This document shows, piece by piece, positions 18,403 to 26,625 of a stretch of DNA of 64,000 bases (its first letter is position 1; every line of letters starts with the position of its first letter). A program made the translations under genes and the position numbers. The notes beneath the pieces are model-generated. The model saw only the letters and a list, made by a program, of their open reading frames with translations. It was not told the DNA's origin and ran no database searches. Source of the stretch: an uncultured Paracoccaceae bacterium. Lineage in GTDB: Bacteria > Pseudomonadota > Alphaproteobacteria > Rhodobacterales > Rhodobacteraceae. The DNA lies in contig CANLQO010000004.1 of the NCBI GenBank assembly GCA_947493335.1, positions 62,001 to 126,000 of the forward strand, given 5' to 3'.

Positions 18403-19126
18403 CCGGTTGCACCGGCTGCGGGGCCGCGCCGAGTACGGGAAACTCCAATTCTCGCATCAATTTGCGCCGCATGGCTCGGGCATAGTCGCCATATCCCTGC
18501 GCGACCATGGTGAAGGCGTCGGGGCCGTGGATCACGTCTTGCTCAAAGTAGGCCAGAAGCTCTGCCGTGGTAATGCCTGCACCTAAACCGTCATCCCGAC
18601 CGGGGTCGCCCACCACAAGGGCGTTGACGGTCACCCGGTCAAACATGCGCAGGGCGTAGAGGTCACGCGCCTCTGGCCCGATGTTGTTTTTGCCGTCGCC
18701 TGAGACATCAATGGTGTGCCGCCAACATCGGGGTTGCTGGGTAAGCAGAGCGGCCGAAAACTCTAGCGCGCGGCCCAGTGCCGTCTTTAGCCCGGCCCGC
18801 ACTTTGCGGTGGGTTCGGATCCGCGCAATCGCACCGTCAAGGGCTGCAGGACTGTCGAGCCGGACCCAAGGCTGGATCAGGTATTGGTGGTTTTGCGAGG
18901 ACCATTCAAAGACCGACAGCATCACCGGCGCGTCTGCGCCAAACAGGATCAGGCTGCGCACCTCTGGATCGTCAAGCGCTGCGGCCAGCCCGTTGATTTG
19001 CTGCGCAAACTCTGCCTCGTCCACCGAACCTGAGACGTCCAGCGCCAGCACAAGCGCTTGGCGGCACTGCTGGGCAGTGGCCGCAAGCGGCAAGCACATC
19101 AGAACAAGGGAAAGCAGAAGGCGCAT
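18380..19126 (-). CDS. DUF1194 (von Willebrand A-like) exported protein
   Basis: 248 residues from the ATG at 19126, preceded by AAGG seven bases upstream; a longer reading from 19147 is possible but would spoil the signal peptide. Residues 1-19 form that signal peptide (cleavage near TAAQQ). A MIDAS motif DVSGSVD follows at about residue 28, with later SGDGKNN, as in DUF1194 vWA-like proteins of Rhodobacteraceae. Role unknown, likely periplasmic metal-dependent protein binding. Its start codon lies inside a long inverted repeat shared with the end of the dmm operon. Confidence 0.82.
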   Translation of the reverse strand: MRLLLSLVLMCLPLAATAQQCRQALVLALDVSGSVDEAEFAQQINGLAAALDDPEVRSLILFGADAPVMLSVFEWSSQNHQYLIQPWVRLDSPAALDGAIARIRTHRKVRAGLKTALGRALEFSAALLTQQPRCWRHTIDVSGDGKNNIGPEARDLYALRMFDRVTVNALVVGDPGRDDGLGAGITTAELLAYFEQDVIHGPDAFTMVAQGYGDYARAMRRKLMRELEFPVLGAAPQPVQPVSWSADN

Positions 19127-19152
19127 GGCGTGACCTTGCCACGCCATGCGCC
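19120..19152 (-). terminator. 13-bp inverted repeat between dmmC and the DUF1194 gene
   Basis: A perfect stem of 13 base pairs (arms 19120-19132 and 19140-19152) closes a 7-base loop about 20 bases after the dmmC stop. On the minus strand the 3' arm is followed by TTCTGCTTT, a poor T-tract. The loop carries the AAGG ribosome site and the 3' arm carries the ATG of the DUF1194 gene, so it may act as a terminator for dmmDABC, as a translational block on DUF1194, or both. Confidence 0.6.
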
Positions 19153-19170
19153 AATCTGTGAAGCGTCGAC

Positions 19171-20238
19171 CTAGGATGAGAGCGGCGGCGTGTTCTCTTC
19201 ATCTGGAAACACACCGGGGCTGGTCGGCAGGCCATCGTCAAACTGCGACAGGTAGTCGAGCATCATGGGCCGGTTGTCGATGAAGCCTTTGTAGGTCGCC
19301 AGTTCCACCGGCAGGTCGCGCACCACGCGGTGCAAACGGCGGCCCCATTTCGGCTTGGTCATCAGGTCCTGAAAGCTGCACAGATAGCAGCGGATCGGAA
19401 ACACCAATGCATTCGAACGTGGCAGGCGGAAGAAGGTCTGAAGCTCGACCCGCAGATGCTGTTTCGCGCCGATATTTTCCGGCGTCAGCGTGGTCTTCTG
19501 GATGCCCCACTTGTGGTAGTTCTCGGGGCTGGTGTCCAAAAGCGGATTGACCGTCATTGTCCAGTTGAGCCGCCGCGCGGGCGCACCCTGCTGAATGTTG
19601 AGCAGGAATTTCAACGCACGTTTGAAGATGCCCTTTTCATGGGCGAGCGGCACGGGCGCGTGCCATTCGAAGAAGTTCATGCCGATGTCGAAATCAAGGG
19701 ACCAATCAGCCTGCGTCGTGACCATGCCTGCGTCCATCCACAGGTTGTCATCGCGCTGATCGAGCACGCAGAAATCGCCCTGCGCCTGCCGGGTGATGTA
19801 CTCCATCGGGCCATAGGGCAGTGTGGTTTCATCAAGGAACGTGAAGGTATCATCAATGCCCATGGGCTTGTTGATCCAGCGCCAAGTGTCGCCGTCGCGG
19901 TGTAGCTCGAACAGGTCGGGGTAATCCTCGGATTTGCTGACCATAATGAGTTCCAGCAGATCCCAGCCCGCCAGCGTCATATGCGGCAGCGACTGGCAGC
20001 GCAGCGGATCATCCGCCAGCACCATGGCGCGGTCGCGCATCTCGGCCACGTAATGCTCATCCACATCGAACCGCTTTTCATAGACCGACCCTTCGGGCCC
20101 GCCCCGGTGCTGTTCCATGTTGACCGCATACATGTAGCTGTCTTCGTGGAAGGGGAACGGAAAGCGATCGATCGCCCACTGGCTATTGTGGAACGAATAG
20201 TCGTCGCGGAAGGTTTCGTCGTTGAATTGGATGGTCAT
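19171..20238 (-). CDS. dmmC: Dimethylamine monooxygenase DUF3445 subunit (haem-dependent oxidative N-demethylase)
   Basis: 355-residue member of the DUF3445 / haem-dependent oxidative N-demethylase alpha family, which holds the haem and active site for oxidative demethylation of dimethylamine to methylamine and formaldehyde. Family-like features include GSVYEKRFDVDEHYV at about 50-64, WRWINKPMG at about 125-133 and the C-terminal RLPRSNALVFPIRCYLCSFQDL. The ATG overlaps the reductase stop (ATGA), so subunits are made together. Gene order D-A-B-C matches the roseobacter dmmDABC operon. Confidence 0.88.
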   Translation of the reverse strand: MTIQFNDETFRDDYSFHNSQWAIDRFPFPFHEDSYMYAVNMEQHRGGPEGSVYEKRFDVDEHYVAEMRDRAMVLADDPLRCQSLPHMTLAGWDLLELIMVSKSEDYPDLFELHRDGDTWRWINKPMGIDDTFTFLDETTLPYGPMEYITRQAQGDFCVLDQRDDNLWMDAGMVTTQADWSLDFDIGMNFFEWHAPVPLAHEKGIFKRALKFLLNIQQGAPARRLNWTMTVNPLLDTSPENYHKWGIQKTTLTPENIGAKQHLRVELQTFFRLPRSNALVFPIRCYLCSFQDLMTKPKWGRRLHRVVRDLPVELATYKGFIDNRPMMLDYLSQFDDGLPTSPGVFPDEENTPPLSS

Positions 20239-21221
20239 CTGTCGAGCTCCAGTGATTTGCCGACAAAGCGGCTGACGCAGGGCATGATTTTGGTGCCGCT
20301 GGCGTGTTGTTCATCGTCCAGCCAGTGATCGCGGTGAACGAAGTCCCCGTCTGAGGACACCACGTCGGTTTCGCATTGGCCGCAAGACCCGCCGCGACAT
20401 AGGAATGGGGCTTCGACCCCTGCCCGCTCGATCGCTTCCAGCAGGCTTTCGTGTTCGCCCACCGTGATCGTCTTGTCGGACTTGCACAGGCGCACGGTGA
20501 AGGGTTCGCCCGGTTGCGGGGCGAGGAATTCTTCGGAATGCACGTGCGCCTTGGGCCAACCCATGCCGTCGGCCGTGGCGTGGACCCAATCGATCATGCC
20601 TTTGGGACCACAGACATAGACATGGGTGCCAAGCGGTTGCCCCGACAACAGGTTTTCCAACGGGATCGCCTGTTTCTGGTCATCCACATAAATGTGGACT
20701 TTGTTGGCGTATTTGTACGTGAGCTGATCGACGTAGGTGCCCAGTGCCTCGGTCCGCACGGAGTAGTGCAGCTCCCAATTGCCGTTCATCCGCTCAAGCT
20801 GGGCAATCATCGCCATGAAGGGCGTGATGCCGATGCCACCAGCAAAGAAGACGTGCTTTTTGGCACGCAGATCAGGTGAGAACAGGTTCACCGGATAGGT
20901 GATCGTCATGTCATCACCTTCCTTGACCCGCTGGTGCATGAAAAGCGAGCCGCCCCGGCCCTGATCGTCGCGACGCACAGAGATGGCATAGGTGCTCAGG
21001 TCCGACGGGTCGGACATCAGCGAATAGGGGTTGAGCCGCGTGCGGTCACCATCCTGCATCTCGACCACCGTATGCGCGCCGCCAGAGAATGGCGGGAACG
21101 GCTGCCCATCGCGGCGCTTAAATTCAAAGCGCGTCACGAGGTCATTCAGCGGCACAACGGCACTGACGGTGACGTCGATTTTTTCGGCGCCGGGTTTGGC
21201 TTTTTGCGGTGCGGCGCTCAT
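20235..21221 (-). CDS. dmmB: Dimethylamine monooxygenase reductase subunit (ferredoxin reductase plus 2Fe-2S)
   Basis: 328 residues from the ATG at 21221, whose overlap with the dmmA stop (ATGA) decides against the much longer frame. Residues ~15-225 form a ferredoxin-NADP reductase-type module with a flavin motif (NPYSLMSDPS) and a nucleotide motif (FFAGGIGITPFMAMI). The C-terminal ~90 residues are a plant-type 2Fe-2S ferredoxin with CRGGSCGQCETDV and a distal MPCVSR. This phthalate-dioxygenase-reductase-like layout would move electrons from NAD(P)H to the haem subunit. Confidence 0.9.
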   Translation of the reverse strand: MSAAPQKAKPGAEKIDVTVSAVVPLNDLVTRFEFKRRDGQPFPPFSGGAHTVVEMQDGDRTRLNPYSLMSDPSDLSTYAISVRRDDQGRGGSLFMHQRVKEGDDMTITYPVNLFSPDLRAKKHVFFAGGIGITPFMAMIAQLERMNGNWELHYSVRTEALGTYVDQLTYKYANKVHIYVDDQKQAIPLENLLSGQPLGTHVYVCGPKGMIDWVHATADGMGWPKAHVHSEEFLAPQPGEPFTVRLCKSDKTITVGEHESLLEAIERAGVEAPFLCRGGSCGQCETDVVSSDGDFVHRDHWLDDEQHASGTKIMPCVSRFVGKSLELDR

Positions 21222-21814
21222 TCGTAAATCCCCTTTGGCGCGGGCACGTTGCCGTGGTCTTCGGCGTCCACCCGGACACCCTGATAAGCCGCAAGGCGGC
21301 GTGAATAGTGATCGCGGACAAAGAGATTCAGCCCGCAGTGGCTGCACACAAAGGGATCGGTTTCGACGTCCTCGGTGATGCCCTTGCAGTGTACGCATTG
21401 CATCCGGCGAGCGATTGACCCGCGATGCTCTGTCTGGATCGCGGCGTATTCGATGCCGGCCTGCATCGCTTCGTTCATCGCCTGCCCCATCAGCCCTTCG
21501 GTACCTGACAGATAAACCTGCGTGCCCATATGCGCGTCTTCCAGCGTGCGGCGAATGCGCGACACGGCGGCGGCATAGCTGGGGCCTTCGTAGAATTGGG
21601 CCGGGTTCAGCGCACGCAGTTTGTCGGCAAAGTCTTCGCCACGCGGGATATAGATGATGTGCCCTTTGGCCATCAGATCAGGCGTCGCGACATCCAAAAT
21701 CGCCTCTGCTCCGTGCGCATCAGCGATGAACAAGTGCGCGGCACCGGGGCGCGGTTCCAGCGTGCCCCAGACCGGCCTGCTCTTGATACTTGGGGGGAAA
21801 TCAAACTTAGACAT
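21218..21814 (-). CDS. dmmA: Dimethylamine monooxygenase subunit DmmA-family protein
   Basis: 198 residues of the DmmA family. The N-terminal ~130 residues look like an alpha/beta nucleotide-binding-type fold (HLFIADAHGAEAI, IIYIPRGEDFADKL). The C-terminal part holds a four-cysteine zinc-ribbon-like pair, CVHCKG and CSHCGLN, about 20 residues apart. Its exact role in the complex is not known. It sits second in dmmDABC, 56 bases after dmmD, and overlaps dmmB by four bases. Confidence 0.85.
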   Translation of the reverse strand: MSKFDFPPSIKSRPVWGTLEPRPGAAHLFIADAHGAEAILDVATPDLMAKGHIIYIPRGEDFADKLRALNPAQFYEGPSYAAAVSRIRRTLEDAHMGTQVYLSGTEGLMGQAMNEAMQAGIEYAAIQTEHRGSIARRMQCVHCKGITEDVETDPFVCSHCGLNLFVRDHYSRRLAAYQGVRVDAEDHGNVPAPKGIYE

Positions 21815-21870
21815 GGGTCTCCCTTGAATTAAAAAGGGCGCGAGGTGTCCCCGCGCCCGATCCTTGCCAA

Positions 21871-23022
21871 TCAGCCCTTGGCGGTGCGGATCGACTTGTC
21901 CTTGTCGTAGAATGGCATCTCTTCGGCGGTGGCCGCAAGTTCGGTGCCATTGGGCTGCACGACGGTCAGCTTGGTGCCTGCTTTGGCCACGGACGGATCA
22001 AGCCGCGCGATGGCGACGCTGTAGCCGTTCAGCTCTGACGACAGACCATAGGTGATGACGCCGACATCCTTGCCATCGGCATGCACGCGCGCGTGCATTT
22101 CCATCTGCTCCATGCTGTCGGACAGCTGGACACCGTAGATCTTGAACCGCTCTTTGCCTTCCATGGCATAGTGGTTTTCGGCGCCAATGAAGCCTTCCTT
22201 GCCGGGTGAGACGGTAAAGTCGAGGCCCAGTTCCCAAAGCGTGTCGCCAGCGGGCGAGCCATCTTCGAAGGGGAAGGTTTCAGAGTTGTCGCCGGGATAG
22301 AACAGCAGATAGCTTTCGATCCGCAGCATATCGAGGGTGCTGAACTGCGTCGGGCGGATGCCCATGCTGGCCCCTTCGGCCAGGATGTTGTCCCAGACGT
22401 GGACAGTATCCTTGCGGCTGACGAAAATCTCGTACCCACGCTCACCCGTGTACCCTGTCCGGCTGATCATGACGTTCTTGCCAAAAAGCTTGGTGTGCAT
22501 GATGCCGAAATAGGTCAGATCGCGAATGCCATCGATGTGCTTGGCAAGGAAGTCCACGGCAACGGGGCCCTGTAGCGACATGTCGTGCAGATCGTCATCC
22601 ATGATGACGGCGCAATTCTTCGCGGCGGCAACGGTGGTCAGCTGTTCCATGCCCGTACCCGTGCCGTGCACGACCATCCAGGTGTTAGGCGCGAGGTGAT
22701 AAATGATGCAGTCATCAACAAAGAGGCCACGATCATTCAGGATCGAAGCATAGGTCGACCGGCCGACGCCGATCTTTTCAACATTGCGGGTCGTGACCCG
22801 GTCGATGACATAGGCCGCATCCTCGCCCACTACGTGGACCTTTTTCAGGCCCGACACATCCATCAGACCGGCTTTTGTGCGGATCGCCTCGTAATCAGCT
22901 TTGGCGCGTTCGGGCGTGTTGTCATAGAACCACGCGGTGCCCATGCCGTTCCAGTCTTCCAGCTCTCCGCCGATTTCCGCATGGCGATGTGCCAAGGCGG
23001 ACGTTCTCCAAAGAATAGCCAT
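21871..23022 (-). CDS. dmmD: GcvT-like aminomethyltransferase family protein DmmD
   Basis: 383 residues. The start at 23022 (MAILWRTSALA) is preferred over an in-frame ATG 24 bases upstream because GGGGAG lies eight bases before it. It is a glycine-cleavage T-protein/aminomethyltransferase fold (GLMDVSGLKKVHVVGEDAA, RTGYTGERGYEIFV, GFIGAENH). In dmm clusters this protein is thought to pass the demethylation carbon, formaldehyde or a folate-bound unit, to tetrahydrofolate. It is the first gene of the dmm operon, transcribed from the region holding a large palindrome. Confidence 0.88.
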   Translation of the reverse strand: MAILWRTSALAHRHAEIGGELEDWNGMGTAWFYDNTPERAKADYEAIRTKAGLMDVSGLKKVHVVGEDAAYVIDRVTTRNVEKIGVGRSTYASILNDRGLFVDDCIIYHLAPNTWMVVHGTGTGMEQLTTVAAAKNCAVIMDDDLHDMSLQGPVAVDFLAKHIDGIRDLTYFGIMHTKLFGKNVMISRTGYTGERGYEIFVSRKDTVHVWDNILAEGASMGIRPTQFSTLDMLRIESYLLFYPGDNSETFPFEDGSPAGDTLWELGLDFTVSPGKEGFIGAENHYAMEGKERFKIYGVQLSDSMEQMEMHARVHADGKDVGVITYGLSSELNGYSVAIARLDPSVAKAGTKLTVVQPNGTELAATAEEMPFYDKDKSIRTAKG

Positions 23023-23099
23023 TTCAAAACTCCCCGTCGGTGTCATATTTGTTGGTTCGATTGAGACTCAGGTCCGGCCCAAAAGCAAGACTGTTAGTC

Positions 23100-23126
23100 A
23101 AAAAAGTTTCCTGTCAGGCAAACTTT
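23100..23126. promoter_or_regulatory. Palindrome upstream of dmmD, likely operator
   Basis: AAAAGTTT at 23102-23109 and AAACTTTT (to ~23127) face each other across CCTGTCAGGC, whose CCTG/CAGG halves extend the symmetry with one extra base. It lies 80-105 bases before dmmD. The 13-base word AAAAAAGTTTCCT (23100-23112) recurs exactly at 24901-24913 in the amt-mgsA intergenic region. Confidence 0.5.
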
Positions 23127-23134
23127 TCACATGC

Positions 23135-23160
23135 AAAAGGGCCCACCTGTGGCGGGCCCT
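23135..23160 (-). terminator. Rho-independent terminator of the amt operon
   Basis: On the minus strand a 9-bp GC stem (23151-23159 with 23139-23147, one G-T pair) closes a three-base loop and is followed by TTTT. It lies 17 bases after the stop of the 56-residue peptide gene and should end the amt transcript before the dmmD promoter. Confidence 0.85.
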
Positions 23161-23175
23161 TCCAATTGGTTACAC

Positions 23176-23346
23176 TTACTTGTCGAAGCGTTTGGCTTTT
23201 GCGGTCTCGGACCGTTGGCCCACCACCAGCACGGCGACGCAGGCAGCCATGGCAATCACGGTGGTCATTCCGGGCAGCGCACCGCCCCAACCCATGAACA
23301 TTGCGCCGTCGACGACATCCCAGGTGGCTTCAGCATATGGAAACAT
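23176..23346 (-). CDS. 56-residue single-span membrane peptide between amt and dmmD
   Basis: Short gene ending TAA at 23176-23178, with a strong AAAGGAG ribosome site nine bases before the ATG at 23346. The protein begins MFPYAEATWD, has one hydrophobic span at about residues 26-42 (TTVIAMAACVAVLVVG) and a basic C-terminal tail (KAKRFDK), suggesting a cytoplasmic tail. It follows amt by 21 bases and precedes the operon terminator, so it is co-transcribed with the transporter. Family not recognised; an Amt accessory or regulatory subunit is a reasonable guess only. Confidence 0.72.
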   Translation of the reverse strand: MFPYAEATWDVVDGAMFMGWGGALPGMTTVIAMAACVAVLVVGQRSETAKAKRFDK

Positions 23347-23367
23347 CTTCTTCTCCTTTGGTTGTCG

Positions 23368-24783
23368 TTATTCAGCAGGATGTGCTGGTGTTGTCGGCGC
23401 ATCGCCACCCCATTCGGGATAGCCATTGGCTGGCACCTTCACGAGGTCCATGCCCGCCAGTTCCGCACCTTCGCGGACACGTAGCATGCCTGCCATCTTC
23501 AGGATCAGTGACACGACATAGCCGGGCACGAAACCACACAGGAAGAAGACCACAGCGCCGACGATCTGGCCGATCAGGCTGATCGTGGGTGCTTCGCCTG
23601 CGGCACCCTGTAGCGCGGGATAACCCGACCCCCAGATGCCCAACATGACCACACCATAAAGGCCGATGGTGCCGTGCACGGTGACCGCGCCAACCGCATC
23701 ATCGATACCGCGGTTTTCCAGCCAGTCTGCGCAAGGCTTCAGGATGATCCCTGCCGAAAGCGCAATCAGGAAGGCCAGTGCGGGGAAGTAGATATCCAGA
23801 CCAGAGGCACAAGAAATGATCCCGGCCAGCGCGCCCGACATCATCCAGAACGGATCGCGGGTCATGACCCACGCGCCGATGATGCCACCAGCAATGGACA
23901 TCAGGATGTTGAAGGACAGCGCCGAGAGCGTGATCGGTGTGCCGTAGATCGTGGTGGCCTTGTCAGCATACCATGACCATGCCTCGCCCGGCACAATCAC
24001 ACAGGCCATCAGGAAGCCCCAGAAGCCGACGATGATCAGCATCAGGCCAACCACGGTCAGCGGCATGTTGTGCCCCGGGATATGGTTTGCTGTGCCATCG
24101 GCGTTGAACTTGCCAATCCGTGGCCCAAGGTTGATCAGAACGCCAAGGGCAAAGAACCCGGCAACCGCGTGCACAAGGCCCGCTGCGCCAAAGTCATGAA
24201 CGCCCCATTGCGTGACCAACCAGCCGTCTGCGTGCCAGCCCCAAGCGGCCGCCACGACCCAGGCGAAGGAGCCCAGAACGACAGCGAGGATGATGAAGCC
24301 AACCGTCTGGATGCGCTCGATCACGGCACCGGACATGATGGAAGCAGTGGTCGCGGCGAACAATGCAAAGGCGCCAAAGAACACGCCAGATGCCTGATCT
24401 GCGATGTTCGGTCCCATGTATTGCGCTGATTCACCCCAGCCCCATGCGATGGCATTGGCGTATTCCACGCCCGAAATGCCAGCCGGACCGGGTGCGCCGG
24501 GCAGACCTGTGGGGAAGCCCCAGTAAACCCACCAGCCGAAGAAATAGAACGTCGGGATCATGAAGGCGAAGGCGAGGATGTTCTTTACACCCGAAGACAA
24601 CACGTTCTTGAGCCGCGACGCACCCATCTCATACGCCAGGAACCCCGCGTGGATGATGATCATCAGCGGGATGGTGAGATAATAGAATGTTTCAGCGAAC
24701 ATCGTGTTGGTGACGCTGCCACCCCCCGATGCTGCTTCGAGCTCGGCCACTTTGGCTGCGAGTTCTGCAAGTTGTTCTTCCAC
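23368..24783 (-). CDS. amt: Ammonium/methylammonium transporter, Amt family
   Basis: 471-residue inner-membrane channel. An unusual N-terminal heptad-like segment (MEEQLAELAAKVAELEA) precedes the Amt core. Both pore histidines are kept: LVHAVAG and, later, VHGTIGLYG. ERIQ closes the fourth helix region as in other Amt proteins. Amt channels carry NH4+/NH3 and often methylammonium, so here it may retain or scavenge ammonium released from methylamines, or import methylamine. It diverges from mgsA across a 214-base promoter region. Confidence 0.92.
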   Translation of the reverse strand: MEEQLAELAAKVAELEAASGGGSVTNTMFAETFYYLTIPLMIIIHAGFLAYEMGASRLKNVLSSGVKNILAFAFMIPTFYFFGWWVYWGFPTGLPGAPGPAGISGVEYANAIAWGWGESAQYMGPNIADQASGVFFGAFALFAATTASIMSGAVIERIQTVGFIILAVVLGSFAWVVAAAWGWHADGWLVTQWGVHDFGAAGLVHAVAGFFALGVLINLGPRIGKFNADGTANHIPGHNMPLTVVGLMLIIVGFWGFLMACVIVPGEAWSWYADKATTIYGTPITLSALSFNILMSIAGGIIGAWVMTRDPFWMMSGALAGIISCASGLDIYFPALAFLIALSAGIILKPCADWLENRGIDDAVGAVTVHGTIGLYGVVMLGIWGSGYPALQGAAGEAPTISLIGQIVGAVVFFLCGFVPGYVVSLILKMAGMLRVREGAELAGMDLVKVPANGYPEWGGDAPTTPAHPAE

Positions 24784-24997
24784 GATTTTGACCCCCGTGT
24801 CGTCTGTCCCTGTTGTGCGCTCGCACTGTTGGCTGCACGACCGCTGCCGGAAATGAACCAGAGAATGTCGTCTGTGACTAGCATTTTTTGCCTGATGTGA
24901 AAAAAAGTTTCCTTAGAGTTGAGCGTAAAAATGTTTGGTGCTAGCGTCGGATTCGCAGGCCGTCTGGATGGCGGGGGGGTTTTCAGGGACATTTGAC
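24784..24997. promoter_or_regulatory. Divergent amt / mgsA promoter region
   Basis: 214 bases between oppositely oriented starts. The word AAAAAAGTTTCCT at 24901-24913 repeats the half-site of the dmmD palindrome, 85 bases upstream of mgsA and 118 upstream of amt. A nearby AT-rich stretch at 24883-24910 is unusual for this GC-rich DNA. No convincing sigma-70 or sigma-54 hexamer pair was identified. Confidence 0.45.
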
Positions 24998-25927
24998 ATG
25001 TGTGGAATTGTTGGGCTTTTCCTTAAGGACAAATCGCTTGAGCCGCAGCTGGGCGAGATGTTGACGGCGATGCTGATCACGATGACGGATCGGGGTCCGG
25101 ACAGTGCGGGCATTGCGATTTACGGTGCGGAATCAAAAGGCAAGACCAAGTTGACGGTGCAGTCTGACGACCCGCAGGCAGCCTTTGCGGGTCTGGAGCA
25201 GGCGCTGGGTCAGGCGCTGGGGGTGCAGGTTGGCATGGAGGTGGTCAGCACCCATGCGGTGCTGACGCTGCCGGCCGGGATGACCCAGGCGGCGCGGGCA
25301 GCGCTGGCGGAGATCAATGCCGGCATCCGGGTGATGAGCCGGGGTGACACGCTGGAAATCTACAAGGAGGTGGGATTGCCCAAGGATGTGGCCGAACGCT
25401 TTGCGATTGAGCAAATGTCGGGCAGCCACGGGATCGGGCACACCCGCATGGCCACCGAATCGGCGGTGACCACGATGGGGGCGCATCCGTTCAACACCGG
25501 CGACGATCAGTGCCTTGTGCACAACGGGTCGCTGTCCAATCACAACAGCCTGCGCCGCAAGCTGCGCCGCGAGGGCATTCATATCGAGACCGAGAATGAC
25601 ACCGAGGTGGGTGCCGCCTATCTGACCTGGCGGATGCAGAACGGGGCCACGCTGGGCGAGGCGCTGCAGTCGAGCCTGGATGATCTGGACGGGTTCTTTA
25701 CCTTTGTGGTCGGCACCAAGGACGGCTTTGGCGTGGTGCGCGATCCGATCGCCTGCAAGCCTGCGGTGATGGCCGAGACCGATCAATACGTGGCCTTTGG
25801 CAGCGAGTACCGCGCCCTGGTGGATCTGCCGGGCATCGAAAGCGCCCGGGTCTGGGAGCCTGAGCCTGCGACGGTTTACTTCTGGAGCCACAACGCCGCC
25901 CCGACCACCACTGAAAAGGCCGCCTGA
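24998..25927 (+). CDS. mgsA: N-methylglutamate synthase subunit A (class II glutamine amidotransferase)
   Basis: 309 residues starting MCGIVG, so Cys2 is the N-terminal nucleophile of an Ntn glutamine amidotransferase. The start at 24998 is forced by that requirement and by AGGGAC upstream. Other family motifs are TDRGPDSAG (about 31-39) and the GHTRMATES, HPFNTGDD and HNGSLSNH segments. It works with MgsB and MgsC to make N-methylglutamate from gamma-glutamylmethylamide or methylamine plus glutamate. Two bases separate it from mgsB, and it is first in mgsABC-gmaS. Confidence 0.9.
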   Translation: MCGIVGLFLKDKSLEPQLGEMLTAMLITMTDRGPDSAGIAIYGAESKGKTKLTVQSDDPQAAFAGLEQALGQALGVQVGMEVVSTHAVLTLPAGMTQAARAALAEINAGIRVMSRGDTLEIYKEVGLPKDVAERFAIEQMSGSHGIGHTRMATESAVTTMGAHPFNTGDDQCLVHNGSLSNHNSLRRKLRREGIHIETENDTEVGAAYLTWRMQNGATLGEALQSSLDDLDGFFTFVVGTKDGFGVVRDPIACKPAVMAETDQYVAFGSEYRALVDLPGIESARVWEPEPATVYFWSHNAAPTTTEKAA

Positions 25928-25928
25928 G

Positions 25929-26612
25929 ATGCAGACGATTGATTTGTCCGATGTGGGCCTGCGCGAGACCAACAAGACCTTGCACGCGCAGTCCGCTGAC
26001 ACCAACCAGACCGCCTGGGAGATCATCAACCCGCGCGGCGCGCATGCGATTGCCTGCGGGCTGGACGCCCCGATCGAGGTCACGGTGAAGGGGTCGACCG
26101 GGTATTATTGTGCCGGGATGAACCAGCAGGCGACGGTGAACATCCATGGCTCTGCCGGGCCGGGCACCGGTGAGAACATCATGTCGGGCAAGATCGTGAT
26201 CGAAGGCGACGCGAGCCAGTATCTGGGGGCCACCGGCCATGGCGGGCTGATTGTGGTGAAGGGCAATGCCTCGTCCCGCTGCGGCATCTCGATGAAGGGT
26301 GTGAACATCGTGGTGCAGGGCAACATCGGGCATATGTCGGCCTTCATGGGGCAGTCGGGCAACCTTGTGGTTTGCGGTGACGCGGGCGATGCGCTGGGGG
26401 ACAGCTGTTACGAGGCGCGGTTCTTTGTGCGCGGCGCGGTCAAGAGCCTTGGGGCGGATTGCGAGAAGAAGGAAATGCGCGAAGAGCATCTGACGCTGCT
26501 GCAGGGGCTGCTGGACGAGGCCGGGATCGACGCCGATCCGCGGGACTTTACCCGCTATGGCTCTGCCCGCAGGCTTTATAACTTCGACGTCGACAACGCC
26601 GGCGCTTACTAG
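25929..26612 (+). CDS. mgsB: N-methylglutamate synthase subunit B (GXGXG domain)
   Basis: 227 residues, almost entirely the GXGXG beta-helix of the glutamate synthase alpha-subunit C-terminus, with repeats such as VNIHGSAGPGTGENIM, YLGATGHGG and GVNIVVQGNIGH. In glutamate synthase this domain has a structural role linking the amidotransferase and synthase parts; here it is a separate gene. The start at 25929 is the ATG two bases after mgsA. Confidence 0.9.
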   Translation: MQTIDLSDVGLRETNKTLHAQSADTNQTAWEIINPRGAHAIACGLDAPIEVTVKGSTGYYCAGMNQQATVNIHGSAGPGTGENIMSGKIVIEGDASQYLGATGHGGLIVVKGNASSRCGISMKGVNIVVQGNIGHMSAFMGQSGNLVVCGDAGDALGDSCYEARFFVRGAVKSLGADCEKKEMREEHLTLLQGLLDEAGIDADPRDFTRYGSARRLYNFDVDNAGAY

Positions 26613-26625
26613 GGACACCCATGAG

